Shown here in pieces: positions 11,505 through 23,275 of a stretch of 64,000 nucleotides of DNA. Made by a program: the position numbers and the translations under genes. Below the pieces are notes generated by a model. That model made no database searches. It worked only from the letters and a program-made list of their open reading frames with translations, and was not told the origin of the DNA. Source of the stretch: Hermatobates lingyangjiaoensis (Eukaryota; Arthropoda; Insecta; Hemiptera; Hermatobatidae); contig JAPFBL010000035.1 in assembly GCA_026182355.1 (NCBI GenBank), positions 806,001-870,000 of the forward strand. The letters are read 5' to 3'. The first letter of the stretch is position 1. Every line of letters starts with the position of its first letter.

Positions 11505-11660
11505 ATAAAAAGATTTCACATGAACACGTGAAATAACAATCAATGATCAAACCACAGTAAGAAATGGGAAAACAAGACTAAGATCTTTCAACCGTAACAA
11601 GGTTTCTTATTGTTAACAACACAACATTTCTTATTGTGGTTTGATCATTGATTGTAATAG
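11505..11660 (-). repeat. Family B ribozyme-derived inverted piece
   Basis: GATTTCACATGAACACGTGA, GATCAAACCACAGTAAGAAA and AAGACTAAGATCTTTCAACC match the family B flank and stem III (minus strand). A partial reversed copy follows (TTATTGTGGTTTGATCATTG). The core CTGACGA and stem II are deleted. The left side is bounded by (TA)n within 200 bp. Confidence 0.65.
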
Positions 11661-11829
11661 AGGTATAATATTATAAAACTATAATATTTCATAGAATTTT
11701 ATTATAACTGATAACTATTATATTATTATAAATATCATCAATATATTATTATAGTATAATATATATTATAGGTGTATCTTTTATTATACTTAAAGGTACA
11801 CCTAAGGTAGACTAAATATTTACTTTAAG

Positions 11830-11960
11830 TATCCTATATTGTATACTCATACTATAGTACAAGTATAGTATATAGTATACCTGTTTAGGTATGCTATATA
11901 GCATACACATACTATAGTGTAAGTATAGTATATAGAATACCTGCTTAGGTATGCTATATA
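11830..11960. repeat. 60-bp tandem repeat rich in self-complementary TATAC motifs
   Basis: CATACTATAGTACAAGTATAG at 11848 recurs 60 bp later with two changes, and both copies continue to TACCTGYTTAGGTATGCTAT. Motifs such as CATACTATAG and AAGTATAGTA make each unit foldable. Confidence 0.75.
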
Positions 11961-12386
11961 CTTGAAGGTATACCATGTTTCAAACATATGGTATTTTATC
12001 AAATAAGTAAATTAATTAATAATAAATTAATCGTATTTATTAATTATATATGAGCCGAAGACTCGTCATGCATTGAATCAGTAAGTATTTTAATATGATA
12101 ACCTCATCTATCCAATAGGAAGGAGCAGAATACGTCAAGTTGTTTTCAGTATTCGCCCGAAAATACAGAATATCTTCTACTATATTACTGATTTTAACAG
12201 CTTTATTCATTGCATAGAATTATATTTTTGAAAATTAAACAGGGTTTCTTCTCTTTCTCTCAGGCTGTCTATAGGGTGCATTTGGAGATTCAGGACAACG
12301 TTCATGTTTTCCTCTGGTTCATTTTGTGGGTTTACTGGTATTTTTGTATTTTTTTTTATCACAATGTAATATGACAGGGCACTAAC

Positions 12387-12533
12387 CTTATCAAAATCAC
12401 AGATAATTTCATTCAACAGTCTTAAGCATTCCAAACCCTGTTTATTAACATCATTTTCGTCGTAAAACTCCTTGTAGTTTGGTATAGAAGCAAACATTAC
12501 AGCCACTGAGGCATACTTTTCATGGTAAAGTTC
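12387..12533 (-). CDS. Adenylyl cyclase exon e11: C2a, [18 protein letters not shown]
   Basis: The 147-bp exon is phase 0 at both ends (acceptor GTTTGTAG, donor GTTAGT). It encodes 49 residues: [40 protein letters not shown] and NEIICDFDK. '[14 protein letters not shown]...N..G.ECLR.LNEII.DFD' is the hallmark first strand-helix of C2a. In C2 this strand carries no metal-binding aspartates, as usual for the family. An open frame continues past the donor to 12207 but is intron. Confidence 0.97.
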
Positions 12534-13378
12534 CTACAAACAGAATCAAACAGATATTTTAGTGAATTATATGAAAATAACTTATTATTATAATATCAAT
12601 AACAATTATTACAATATTTCTGTTCTATAATAAACATTTCAAAGATTTCATTCACAGTTTATATGTAGTATAGCAACAGTCACATTCTAATTGGTGGTAT
12701 TCATCAAAATTGTTTACAAAATGGTAATTTGAGGAATTCTAATTAATTTATAATTTTAAAGAGTAAAATATATTAAATATTTTTTTTTATAAAACTAATA
12801 TTACTTTAAAAGGTTACATTTTTGAGGATTCAAACATAATCTATAGTTGAAGTTGATGTAAGCATTTGTAAGTTCTAGTCATACTATTCATTTTTAATAT
12901 TACTTTTAACTTTACTGTAAGTAAAAATAGTACTCAAAATCTGATGCCGAGAATTTTACGGATTTATATGTTTTAATATTCCTTGAGTCAATTTTTAAAG
13001 TTTGCTTGATGTATATGTGTGTGTTTTAATTACTCTTTATTTCTGCATTCTTCACAGTTAGTAGTACATGCAATTAAGCTCAATTATAATGTTTACAATT
13101 CCGTTTTGACATATAAAGTATTTTTCCTGATATAAAGTCAACCACTAATATAATGTGTATTGTCTCTATATATGAAATAAATATAAGATTCAACATAAAA
13201 TAGTTATAAATTATTTTTTTATTTGAATTTAATGAAGTAGATCAAAGGTTTTTTTGAAAATCAAGTCTATTTATAAACTGCTTCAATTCATCATCATATA
13301 TCCCACTTGTAAGTAGGATATTTTTCGGCGGTGGCCAAGTTATGCCACTTGTCATTACAGCTCGCCGAACAAAGCATG

Positions 13379-13387
13379 CTCTCTCTC

Positions 13388-13441
<54 letters not shown>
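13379..13441. repeat. (CT)n microsatellite
   Basis: About 63 bases of CT repeats with a single A interruption. An open frame of Ser-Leu repeats across it is an artefact. Confidence 0.95.
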
Positions 13442-13444
<3 letters not shown>

Positions 13445-13629
13445 ACAATTTGCAGTACATTATTATGTGACATAGTAGAATCACTAGAGTACAGGAATTG
13501 GTTTCTAAGTGGAAACGGTATAGATATTTCTTCTTATTGCTCCCATGGTCTGATAAAACTTGGGTTAGTTTGTAATTTAGTTTAAATTTTCCTTTTCCTT
13601 GATCTTTTACTGCTGAAGAATTCTTTAGT

Positions 13630-13930
13630 TATAGAACCATTAGCAGTTTTTATCTTAGTCTATTCCCAAACTAGAAAGCTTTCTTGCTGGAGTTTAATCT
13701 CTGTGTAGGATTTTGGAGGAGTCAGGAATGAGAGGCCTATAGAATTATCTTGGCTTGCCACTTTTGCCAGTAAGTCAGCTTTTTCATTACCTGCCAGACC
13801 CACATTAGCCTTAACTTTGCAAAAGAACCTTTGAAATGGTACGGTTGAAGAGCTCTTTTCTTGCTTTTCACCAATGGGAAGTGGTAATCAATGTTTAAAT
13901 AAACTGGAGAGTAACCTGACTGTCAGTACA
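13630..13930 (-). mobile_element. LINE fragment, RNase H domain
   Basis: The minus-strand translation contains VKANVGLAGNEKADLLAKVA, the C-terminal signature of the RNase H domain of non-LTR retrotransposons (family pattern: VKAHVG..GNE.AD.LAK.A). It continues SYTEIKLQQESFLVWE before a stop. Frame changes are needed upstream of the motif (13816-13930) to keep similarity, so this is a dead fragment. No reverse transcriptase motif is visible around it. It could come from an I/Jockey-type element. Confidence 0.75.
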
Positions 13931-16900
13931 GATCAAACTGAATTTGTTCGTGTGTATATAAGTGTAGATTGGTTGGTTGGCAAATGCACATCTAAAAGAT
14001 TTTTGGACTCGATAAAATTACTACCTTTTGAACGATTATTTTGATATTGTACTAAAAAAAAAAAACATAATAGTATAGATAGATGAATAATTCTTAAGTA
14101 ATTTTAGCTCGTGGATAGTCCAAATTGTTGTATATTTTGTGTTTTGGACAAGTCGGGTTCTTCACTTTGCTTCAAATAAAGTAGAGTAATCATGAAAAAA
14201 ATTAATTTCAAAATTTCAATAGATTTAAACGTTTGAAGTGTACAGGTTGTTTTATTCAGGTAATTTTGAGACACTGGAAAGGTACATTATCATTCGTTAT
14301 TCAGAAAAGAGTACCAATCCAAACTGTCTCTTCTTGTAATTCTACAGACAGTACACTTTTTTTAAAATATATTCTTAACCATTGTAATGCATTATCGGAA
14401 TTTCTTGAATTTATAACAAAAGAGGAATGAAAAATGACAGTTATTAAGTTCAATCTGTAGTAACTAGGAAGATTATTCGAGAAAAATGATCTCATTTTTG
14501 TTATGACTGACCTAATGGATATACCCACAATAGAATAAATAGTTATTTAATTATTTTTTTTGTAGTGTTTTTTTTAATTTTAAAGTAATATTTTAATTTT
14601 TTATCCACACGATATCAGATTAAATAAATTAAAATGAAATCTGCAGTGTACCAAAATTTACTATAAATCATCGTACTGTCAGGCCCACATGAAGTCAATT
14701 TAATTAACTGATTTATTTAAGATAACTATCTCGCAGACATATTATCAAACAGTAGCGTAAAAGTTTAATCAAACTCTGGGACAATCAATTAAATGACTTC
14801 ATTTACTTGTTTACGGGGCAGTCTCCATTAATCAGTCAACATCAACGAAACTTAAATGATTGCTATAACAGTTCATCAGATGGAAATTAATGGTTGCCTT
14901 TAATTGTAATATTTCAGTTCTTAATATTCTAAATTCATTAAATTTTTATAATTCGAGTTCATATTAAGATTAAGTTTAACGGTATATTAAAGTTTCTAGA
15001 ATGACTAAAGCACGGGTTGAAATCAGTACCCCTTTTGATTCAAAGAAAGGTAATACTACTCTTGCCAATGTTTCAAAGTTTGCAAGTAATAAGGAAATTT
15101 CATCTCACTAAGAACTATATATCTGTTAAATGCTATTATTTATGATTTGTGAATGTAACTTGGGGAGTGTTTAAAGTATTTTTGATCGACACACACTCAG
15201 CAACATGCCAGCAAATATGACGTACAAAGGGATTCAATGAGAACCACTTGGAGAGTAAATGCTAAGAAAATACTTTTCATTATCAGTATAATGTATAATA
15301 ATGAAATAAAAAAAGTCACGTATATTATAAGTGAAAATATACTTGAAATCTCTTTTTCCAAGATACAAATCAATTTGTCCAAAAATATGATATTTAGCGA
15401 TTATAAATATATATATATGAGTTATTATATATCCCCCATGGTTATATTAAATACTTCTAACTACTTATATGATACATATTTGTTATTATCCCACGATTAT
15501 TAATCTAAATTAGTTTGATAAAGTGAAGAATGATGTTATGTTTGTGTCCAATAAACACTTCCAATACGAAAATTCACAGACAGGATGAAAGGTAAGCTTA
15601 TAGAGATTATTTGTTTTAAGGTTTCAAATATTTATTACATTTTGCAATCCAGTATAACAAGTTAAAGCACTATAAGATTTCATAATACTTTAAAGTCTGG
15701 TTAATCTATTTATTTTGACTATGACAGAAAATTTTCGAAGGAAAGTTAAAAAATGCGATATAGAGGACCTTAGGATCCACCTTAGAGCGATTATAGGATC
15801 CACCTTTTAAAAACTACATTCTCCGTTAAGGAGTAAACACTTTCGAAATTTTCTGATTGCATACTAATCTTGCGTAGATATCATGTACGAAATCTTATTA
15901 TTTCAATATTTCCTCCCTAGTGGGTTGAAACATACAAATATTTTCTGATTTCATAAACAATCCAGTGTTATTTGTCGTTGATGCAATTTCCCTTCCCAAA
16001 TTATACCCTCATCCTTATGTGAAGTGCCTTTTTGTACTGCATTTAATTATTATCAGTTAAACTAACGGCCAATATAGTCCTTATAATCTTCAATCTTCAA
16101 TCATAAATCAAAACTTTTACTTTTTGGTAATGTTAATATTAGTATATAGTCCAGATTAATGTAACATTTTTAATCCCTACAGTTAGTAGATTAAAAATAA
16201 AATGTGTTTAAAACATAAAATGAGTAATAAACTGAATTATCCATAAACTATACAACGCATCTACACTATAAAGGCTACTGTAGAGTATATCAAAAACATC
16301 CGTGAAACAGTGTTACCAGTATCGAGTCAATATACTTTTGGATAGATAACCAATCACCCACCCACATCACACAACTCGTACACAAAAACACACACATATA
16401 CGCAACATCAATAAAACTTTAAAAATAGACTCAGGTGATGCAATTCTAAAAGTCACCAATTCTGTTAGTTGTCATGAACTCATGATTACGTAGCACCTAC
16501 TTCTATGCATATTTGACCACACTTATTATATTTTTGTTAGTTACATTCTTTGGCATCGTACGATTATAGCCTTTACTGAAAGAAATAAGATTAATATTAT
16601 AAAAGCATCGGTTTTTGAACAACTATTGTTCTTCTACAGATTTATATGCTTCTAGTAAGAAGGTAGAAACGATAAAAGTTTCATTCTCACTTCAGTTACA
16701 GATACACGTGAATAAGAACAAATATATTCGAAACACGTTGTTTTTGTTTAATACTTTTGTTTATAATTTACAAATTTGTGTAAGTCAACGTGGTAATTGA
16801 CTCCGAGAAAAACAAGGATTTTACAATAAACGTATGTTTAAAAAGATTACTAACTAATCACAATAAGAGGTTATGACTTATGGTCAGCAAAATATTAGTA

Positions 16901-16972
16901 GACCTATTTTATGTTGTATCGTGTGTGGTTTGTTGCGTATTTAATTTAAAATCACAGTAGGCTTTGTGTGAC

Positions 16973-17219
16973 CTGGTGAAGAGAATTAGAGGTGAGAAAA
17001 TGATCGGCCAGATGGGCTGGTAAGATGTTCTCAAGGAGAATCTTGTTGATGCCCCGCATGGTCTCCACGTCGTCCTGCTCCACCTTGAGCTTGGTACGCC
17101 ACAAGAAGTCTGTTCTCGAGGTGAACTCGGTCTGGCGGTCGAGAACGTGCAGCAGCAGCACAGTCACGAAATAGCACAGGCCTAGCTTCACTTGCCAGTG
17201 CCACTCCTCCCATCTGGTG
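16973..17219 (-). CDS. Adenylyl cyclase exon e10: helix 12 and start of C2a
   Basis: The 247-bp exon begins after TTGTTGTAG with one base of a split codon and reads TRWEEWHWQVKLGLCYFVTV, then LLLHVLDRQTEFTSRTDFLW, RTKLKVEQDDVETMRGINKI, LLENILPAHLADHFLTSNSL and HQ. LGLCYFVTVLLLHVL is helix 12. RQTEFTSRTDFLWR..L..E...E....N..LL.NILP.H.A.HF is the C2a entry motif of all membrane cyclases. The donor GTCACA is weak, but it leaves phase 0 exactly as e11 needs. Codons are GC-rich compared with the rest of the gene. Confidence 0.95.
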
Positions 17220-18959
17220 CTACAACAACCTTCTTCCTTCAGTCACCTTATGCAATTCATATAACTACAACTGCACAATGCAAGGCTTCTGTCAAAATTA
17301 GAAAATGTCTGCTTTCAAATTAAATCACCTTCAACTATGATGTTCCACTTTTCTTTAAAATGTCATACATATTGTTTTTCTTTCAGATATAGTCTATAAA
17401 TTTGCAAAATGAAGTAAAAGTTTGTATCAATACATCTAAAAACAAACGATACCGTCTTTGATACAGATCGATCAACATTTACCAAAAAAAAAAAAAAAAA
17501 ATAGCATTAAAAATGAATAAACAACATAATAACAAATTATCAACTAATTTATAACTATTCTAGCTAAATTTGGTATCAAGTTCAGCGGATGATAATAAGA
17601 GATCTCCGTGTCAATAAAAAGTTTTTCAAGTGAATTCTAGCAATGTAAATCTAACTTATCATGTACATTCTAAGCCAAGCAAGACTGATTTTCCAGGTCA
17701 TATTTCACTAAAACTCTTTATTCTATCTATACCCCTTTTCCATAATTACAGACGAATTATGGTTAGTTAAACGACTGTTTTCTAGCTGTCATTCCCTATT
17801 GTAAATGATTTAGTTACAAATACATTTCAAAATAAATACAAAAAACTTAGAAAGTTACTGTTCAAGATGAAACGACATGCGAAGTATAACTAGCAATTAC
17901 CAGAAAAGTAGTTTAGCTCAGATAAATAACATCTGAGAATCATTTGGAATAGGTATTAAGTTGTTTTAATGTACGGTCAAGAATAAATGGCTAATTCCTT
18001 TCTTCTACATAACTTGTAAATAGTTAAAGAGTAAAATCTCATATAAAAAATGGACGCTTTTGTATAGTAGTTTAGTACAGGTTCTTATATCTTCTAGAGG
18101 TATGTTTAAAAGTAATTTATAGTAGATTTGTACAGGTAAATCCTCTAGAGGTAGTCTTGTTCATTACCGAGTATTCTTCAATCCCCAATTGACTGATTTG
18201 AAATTTTTTTGTGACTTACACAGTCAATTCTGTTATCAACAGAATATTTATGAATTTATTGTACTGTGCTAGTTGCATACAATAATAAAAAAAAACTCTC
18301 ATCATGTTCCGAACCATGAAAAATGATTAGATGTAATCAAACAGAGGACAAGGTAAGACGACGTATGGACCATTATTTTCATGTCTGTAGTGCACATGAC
18401 AGTTGGTACCATAGTTCCAGACCAAGGTGCACACTATTGAATTGTGAGAGTGGGGAGGTGGGTAGTATTTGTTGACTGTAAATCCGTCGCTAATGTGAAA
18501 GGGAAGGGCGTAGAGATTTTATTAAAGACCAAATAGATTTCACTAAATTGATAAAAGGATCTCAGTAACTCTGTAAAGTGTTCATACATCAATATATCTG
18601 TGTGAAAAGAACAACTTCAAAAACTAAATATTATATATTAATTATATTTCTATTTAATAAAAATTAATATAACATTAACACAATATTGCTTGAAGTAATT
18701 TAGTAGCTTCTGTTTCTTCATGCTTAAAGATCTAATAATTGTTCATTTCTCATCAAAGAATACTTTAAGGTATTATTTAAAAAAATAAAGGTTAACATTT
18801 TATTTATTTTGCTGTCCTTTATAGTGGAAGGTGTTAAAACACATTTCAAAACGTGATATTTTTATTGCCGTTATAGAGGTAATGTTTCCCATGCGACAAG
18901 AAATAGAGTTTAATGTCTTTGAAGATGCTTTTGTTCCCTTGGGAAATCAGTACAAAGGG

Positions 18960-19190
18960 CTAAACCGCCCTACCATTGGCAATAAAAAATGGTGAAAGGT
19001 GATTTAGCTGACAGGTGTAGTTGGCCAACCTTAGAGCTCGATATTGCGGCTTTATGACGACCTTCTTGGCGAGACCTTCTACAAATGAACAAATAAATAG
19101 TGATTCAGGAGAACCTGATTCGTGCAATGGACCGTGACGCTTAATATATCGGAACACCCTATCACCGGGTACTTGGTGAAGTTTTGACAT
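18960..19190 (-). other. Open frame of unknown origin, 76 codons
   Basis: The minus-strand frame MSKLHQVPGDRVFRYIKRHG continues with a mixed, protein-like composition (PQYRALRLANYTCQLNHLSP) to a stop at 18960. No family is recognised and no splice sites match the cyclase phase. It may be a repeat-derived fragment. Confidence 0.25.
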
Positions 19191-20079
19191 TCAGAATGCC
19201 GAGGCAATGACTTCAGTTGAACTGAGAGAAAAGAACAAGGTAACAGTTTGAACTGCTGTTTACTATATGAAAGCTATTTTGTAATGGTAGGAATGTACTA
19301 CACTAACTACTCTATTCACGAATTTCGTACCATACAATTTAAATTTTTTTTTAAACCTTGTAAAACAGTTCCAGCTATAAAGAAATAATTCCTTAGATAA
19401 TCCTTTGTACTAATCAACTAAAACAATTCTAGTAATACATAATTTTTAAATTACATTTAAGGTGATTAATGTTATATTATTCTTTCAGAAATGGTAATAA
19501 CTTTTTGTACAACATTTATGGATACGTTTTAAGGCATATCTCTACTATATTATCATTATATGATATTATAAAACCTCCAAAGAAACGAACAATCTTTAAA
19601 AAACTGGCTCATAGGTTTCTAAATTTAATTGTAATGATTTTATTTATACATGCTACACTAAATTACACTTTTGCAGTGTAAGCATACACTGAAAAAGTCA
19701 TTCTCTTTTAAATAAATGCAATTTTAGATAGCGTTATTCCACTTTTTAAACTACTATCATAAAAGTTCTGAAATTTTGAGATTATTATGAAACAAATAAC
19801 TGAAATAAGAGGGATAATTAGAGTTTTTTAATAACCAAAAAGGTATTTTTTTACAATACAATGTAAAAGTTTTACTTATGAATGATATTGAAAGCTTTTG
19901 AACGCAATACAGGTCACATTTTTTAAAGTTGAGTGTTTAATTTTGAATTTTTTCCATTGACTCCAGCTACTTATCTTTTAATGAGATAAGGTTATAATGG
20001 AAGGAGAATTTTTAATATCGTCAATAAAAGATAAAACTCAATAATACTAACCTTTCTTTTTGACTTTGAATAAAGTAAT

Positions 20080-20236
20080 CAGTAAAAAACTGGAGCTTGA
20101 AGAAAAGCGTCAGATGAAAGACAGAAACAAGAATGAGCAGGAGGAGCCTGAGAAGAAAGCTTACTTTGAGGAAGATGCTGATAACGGAGAGGGAGAGCAG
20201 GCTGCTGTAGAAATAGCACTGAAAAGAGGACGGTGC
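20080..20236 (+). pseudogene. Charged coding-like fragment of unknown protein
   Basis: A plus-strand frame reads KKLELEEKRQMKDRNKNEQE, then EPEKKAYFEEDADNGEGEQA and AVEIALKRGRC before TAG at about 20236. Composition (Glu, Lys, Asp) and balanced codons look like real protein, unlike the surrounding intron. There is no start codon. It could be a processed pseudogene piece or a terminal exon of a nested gene. An AG at 20079 precedes it. I do not recognise the family. Confidence 0.4.
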
Positions 20237-20819
20237 TAGATTACAAAGATAACAATCGCAAACTGCAGTTCATCTGTTAAATACACACAATCTTCAAAAC
20301 CAGTCAGCTGTTATACCATAGATTATGACCCTGCCCCTGATCTATCAAAGTGATTTTTTTAAAAAAATACATTTATTAGTACTGTCAATCCTATTCACAA
20401 CAAAAAAGAAATAAACTGTAAATTGCCCTTTTTAGCTACATTCTCCACAGAGTTACCTTTTTCAATATATAGGAAACTCACCAACATCATTGTATTTTTA
20501 TTTTACCTGTCCCAAAAATGTAAATATCTGTTTTTGGACGTTTCTGAGGGTGTTAAATGTTTGCTCCTCTGAAGTTGTTAATGATCAAATTAGCAACATC
20601 CTTTCTGTTAATCACTCATTAAAATACTACATCTCTCATATTAATTAAGGGTAACAATGCTTTCAAGAGCTCAAAAAAAGTTCTCAATGCAGTAACAGAA
20701 ACCCATTTAATTTTAAATGTAATAGTTTTACCATATCATGAGTAACTGGAACCACTTTCTAGCCTTGTTCGTAAACTTAATTGTATTATAGTTTTTTACT
20801 TTACTATAAGTAATTAATA

Positions 20820-21130
20820 TCAATAATGACTAAAACTTTATCTCGAGGTTTTGATAGATATACATGTTTTGAGGTCTCTTCTTTACGTTTTTTGATGTCT
20901 GTATGTATATTCCAAAGTTTGTGAGACACTAAATTATCAAATCCACATCTTACACAAAACTGTGTCCCATAGTGTTGATGTGCTCTATTAATTTTAGCCA
21001 GTATTTTGTCATGTGAACATTTTTAGGAGGCAGTTTTTTCCTTCGGCAATTAAACAAACATAAAATATCGTATTAGGTGCTTTTGCTACGAATATTTCAA
21101 AACCATATAATATTTTAAATCGAATAATGT
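20820..21130 (+). repeat. Dispersed repeat family R, copy 2
   Basis: Contains CATGTTTTGAGGTC, GTATGTATATTCCAAAGTTT and TGATGTGCTCTATT in the same order as copy 1. Strongly diverged. Confidence 0.55.
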
Positions 21131-21601
21131 TGCATGACAAATTGCAATTACTTTACCTGCAGTAATATGAGAAATTTATCGAAATAAGTATCTTCGTAAG
21201 ACACAACACAGTTATCACAAGTACAATTGAACAGAATTGTTTCGAAAATATTGGTTAGTAAAATAGAGAAGCATTGAAGTCATAAAGAAATCACTTTGGC
21301 TTGCTTCTTAGATATGAAAGGAACTCATGATAGACGCCTTCGAATCTATTGATCAGCAAAAATATTGACATGAATTACTCCAGAAACTTTTGAATAGAGT
21401 GAAACAAATTTAATAAAGAATTATTTGTGTAGGAATCAGACCTGCCACAACTTAAATTGTGAACACTAAAGGCTCTTTTCAAGTAGGTGTGCCGTGGCTC
21501 CTATGTGGTTATCAGTTTGAACTGAACACTGTGTACTCTAAGTAATGAAAGTTATGAAATTGCAGATGACAATGTTGATAGAAGAAGAAGAGCACTTAAT
21601 G

Positions 21602-22293
21602 CAATGTTTCTTAACCTGTGGTTCATGGACCCCTCGGGGGTCCATGGATCATATTTTGGGGGTTCGCCGACTGCTCCTAATTTTTAAAATTTCTTTAAAA
21701 AAATTTTGTTTATCACGAACTTCTTTAAACCGTGTGTCTGCCATTTCCCAATAGAGACCTCCACAATACGAGAAAAAAAACATTTGGAAAAAACAATTTG
21801 AAACACTGAGTATCCTTTGATTTTTGTTTCACTTGGAAGAAAGTGCGTTCGAATCAGTTCCACAACTGATGAGAAGCCTACCCATTGCTAGTAAAACGAG
21901 CTATGGCAGCCATTATTCCATTTGCTACGGTATATCTTTGCGAATCAGGATTTTCCACACTCGTAACAATAAAAACAAAACATCGAAATCGACTGAATTT
22001 CGGACATGAAATGCGCGTTGCTTTGTCGAAAACCATCCCTCAATTCAATCTCCTAATCAAGGAAAAGCAGCAACAGCCTTCACATTGAAAATAAATTACA
22101 ATTATTATTTTATATCCAGGAACATAAAGCTATCTCTCTAGAGTTATATTATTGAAATAAAAATATTTAAATAATAAAATAGAATATATTTTGTAATAAT
22201 TGACGTTTAAACAAATTTTTTTCACAGAGGGGTCCGTGACATATTTAAAAATTTTAAAGGGGTCCATTGCACCAAAAAGGTTAAGAAACACTG
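21602..22293 (+). mobile_element. Non-autonomous hAT transposon remnant, 692 bp
   Basis: The ends are terminal inverted repeats: the left starts CAATGTTTCTTAACC and the right end, reversed, reads CAGTGTTTCTTAACC. Both ends continue into GGACCCCT-type subterminal sequence. An exact 8-bp duplication, ACTTAATG, flanks the element at 21594-21601 and 22294-22301. These traits define the hAT superfamily. It retains only a C-terminal piece of the transposase and has lost the catalytic domain. Confidence 0.93.
21885..22088 (+). pseudogene. hAT transposase C-terminal (dimerisation) fragment
   Basis: Inside the hAT element the plus-strand frame reads MAAIIPFATVYLCESGFSTL, then VTIKTKHRNRLNFGHEMRVA and LSKTIPQFNLLIKEKQQQPS before a stop. 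'PF.T.YLCE.GFS.L..IK.K.RNRL......RVALS' is the hATC dimerisation region, as in SCAND3/ZBED-like proteins. About 60 residues are left of the several hundred in a full transposase. The DDE catalytic part and the BED zinc finger are missing, so it cannot transpose itself. Confidence 0.88.
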
Positions 22294-22659
22294 ACTTAAT
22301 GGTACTGCCTTTCCTGAGCATCCACAATGCTACTACACTGTTGAAAGATGTTAAATGATTAACGTTTACATATAAATCCATCTTGAACAATCCTTTCTCA
22401 AAGAGGATGTAAGTAGTTGTGGGGAATGATTTCATTAAAAATATTGATCTAGAACTATCAAAGATATAAAAATACGCTTGGAGTCTCTTTACGGGAAAAG
22501 ACTAAACTGAAAAAACACGTTCTCCTGCAAGATTTTTTTTGGTGTTTACACTAAATCTTTACCTTGACTCCACAAAATTATTATTACTGGTATGGTAAAA
22601 CAAATAGTATGGCATTCATTGATTGTGTGATGTACAAAACATGCGAGTGTATGTTTATA

Positions 22660-22716
22660 ACAAAGGTCACAAACATTGTTTTCAACAATCACCACAAACC
22701 AGAGTGTAATTTCGCA
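22660..22716. repeat. Local duplication, copy 1
   Basis: ACAAAGGTCACAAACATTGT and CACAAACCAGAGTGTAATT recur at 23220-23275, about 560 bp away in the same orientation. Confidence 0.8.
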
Positions 22717-23219
22717 TCATGATCAAGTTTGGCAGCTTATGAAAATTGATGAGAAGCATAAAGCTGGAGGCAGGTTTACCAAATTGGTTGTGATTGTCAT
22801 TAAATATTGATTGTCATTTTCGTTAATATCAATGTGAGACGATTTGATGTAATATATCTCGATTAGTCAAATTTTAATTCAGTGCCATTTTGTGATATGA
22901 AAGTAAGTGAATATTTATTACCCCTATACAATTTTCCTTAGCATCAGAGTAATAGGTACTGTAAAACATGTACAAATTTCATTCACTTCTAAACACTGGT
23001 CTAAAGCAGAAATAATTCTTTGGGTTGAAATTAATGTAAATTTATGCGTTTTAGTTAACTAATAGTACTAGAGAAGAGTCCTACCATTTCTTGTATTTAG
23101 TGTCTCAATAACTGGCAGAGTTGAGAAGTTTGTTTTAAAAAGCTTTGTTGTCTGTTGTTTGTAACCCGTTAGCCAAGCAAGAACAATAACTGGTGTTCAA
23201 GCCGATTGTTTGTGACAAT

Positions 23220-23275
23220 AACAAAGGTCACAAACATTATTTGTAATAATCACCGCCACAAACCAGAGTGTAATT
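23220..23275. repeat. Local duplication, copy 2
   Basis: Partner of 22660-22716, followed by a GC-richer stretch (23280-23390) with a Cys/Pro-rich minus-strand frame (SQCAPVTSCPFAKKPNYTLV) that I do not recognise. Confidence 0.75.

Larger units (their letters stand above)
10492..12386. other. Cyclase intron between e11 and e12
   Basis: Holds the 44-bp tandem array, a (TA)n run at 11323-11360, a family B ribozyme-derived inverted piece (11505-11660) and a 60-bp self-complementary repeat. The remainder is plain AT-rich DNA. Confidence 0.7.
12534..16972. other. Cyclase intron between e10 and e11
   Basis: Contains a (CT)n run and a LINE RNase H fragment. Apart from a short stretch at 14160-14230 resembling family R, I see no further signal in the 4.4 kb. 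Confidence 0.65.

Noticed and set aside
12207..12386. Extension of exon e11 past 12387
   Set aside because: The GTTAGT donor and the family alignment end the exon at DFDK. The continuation is AT-rich and not cyclase-like.
13331..13585. Ser-Leu-repeat protein
   Set aside because: Translation of a (CT)n microsatellite.
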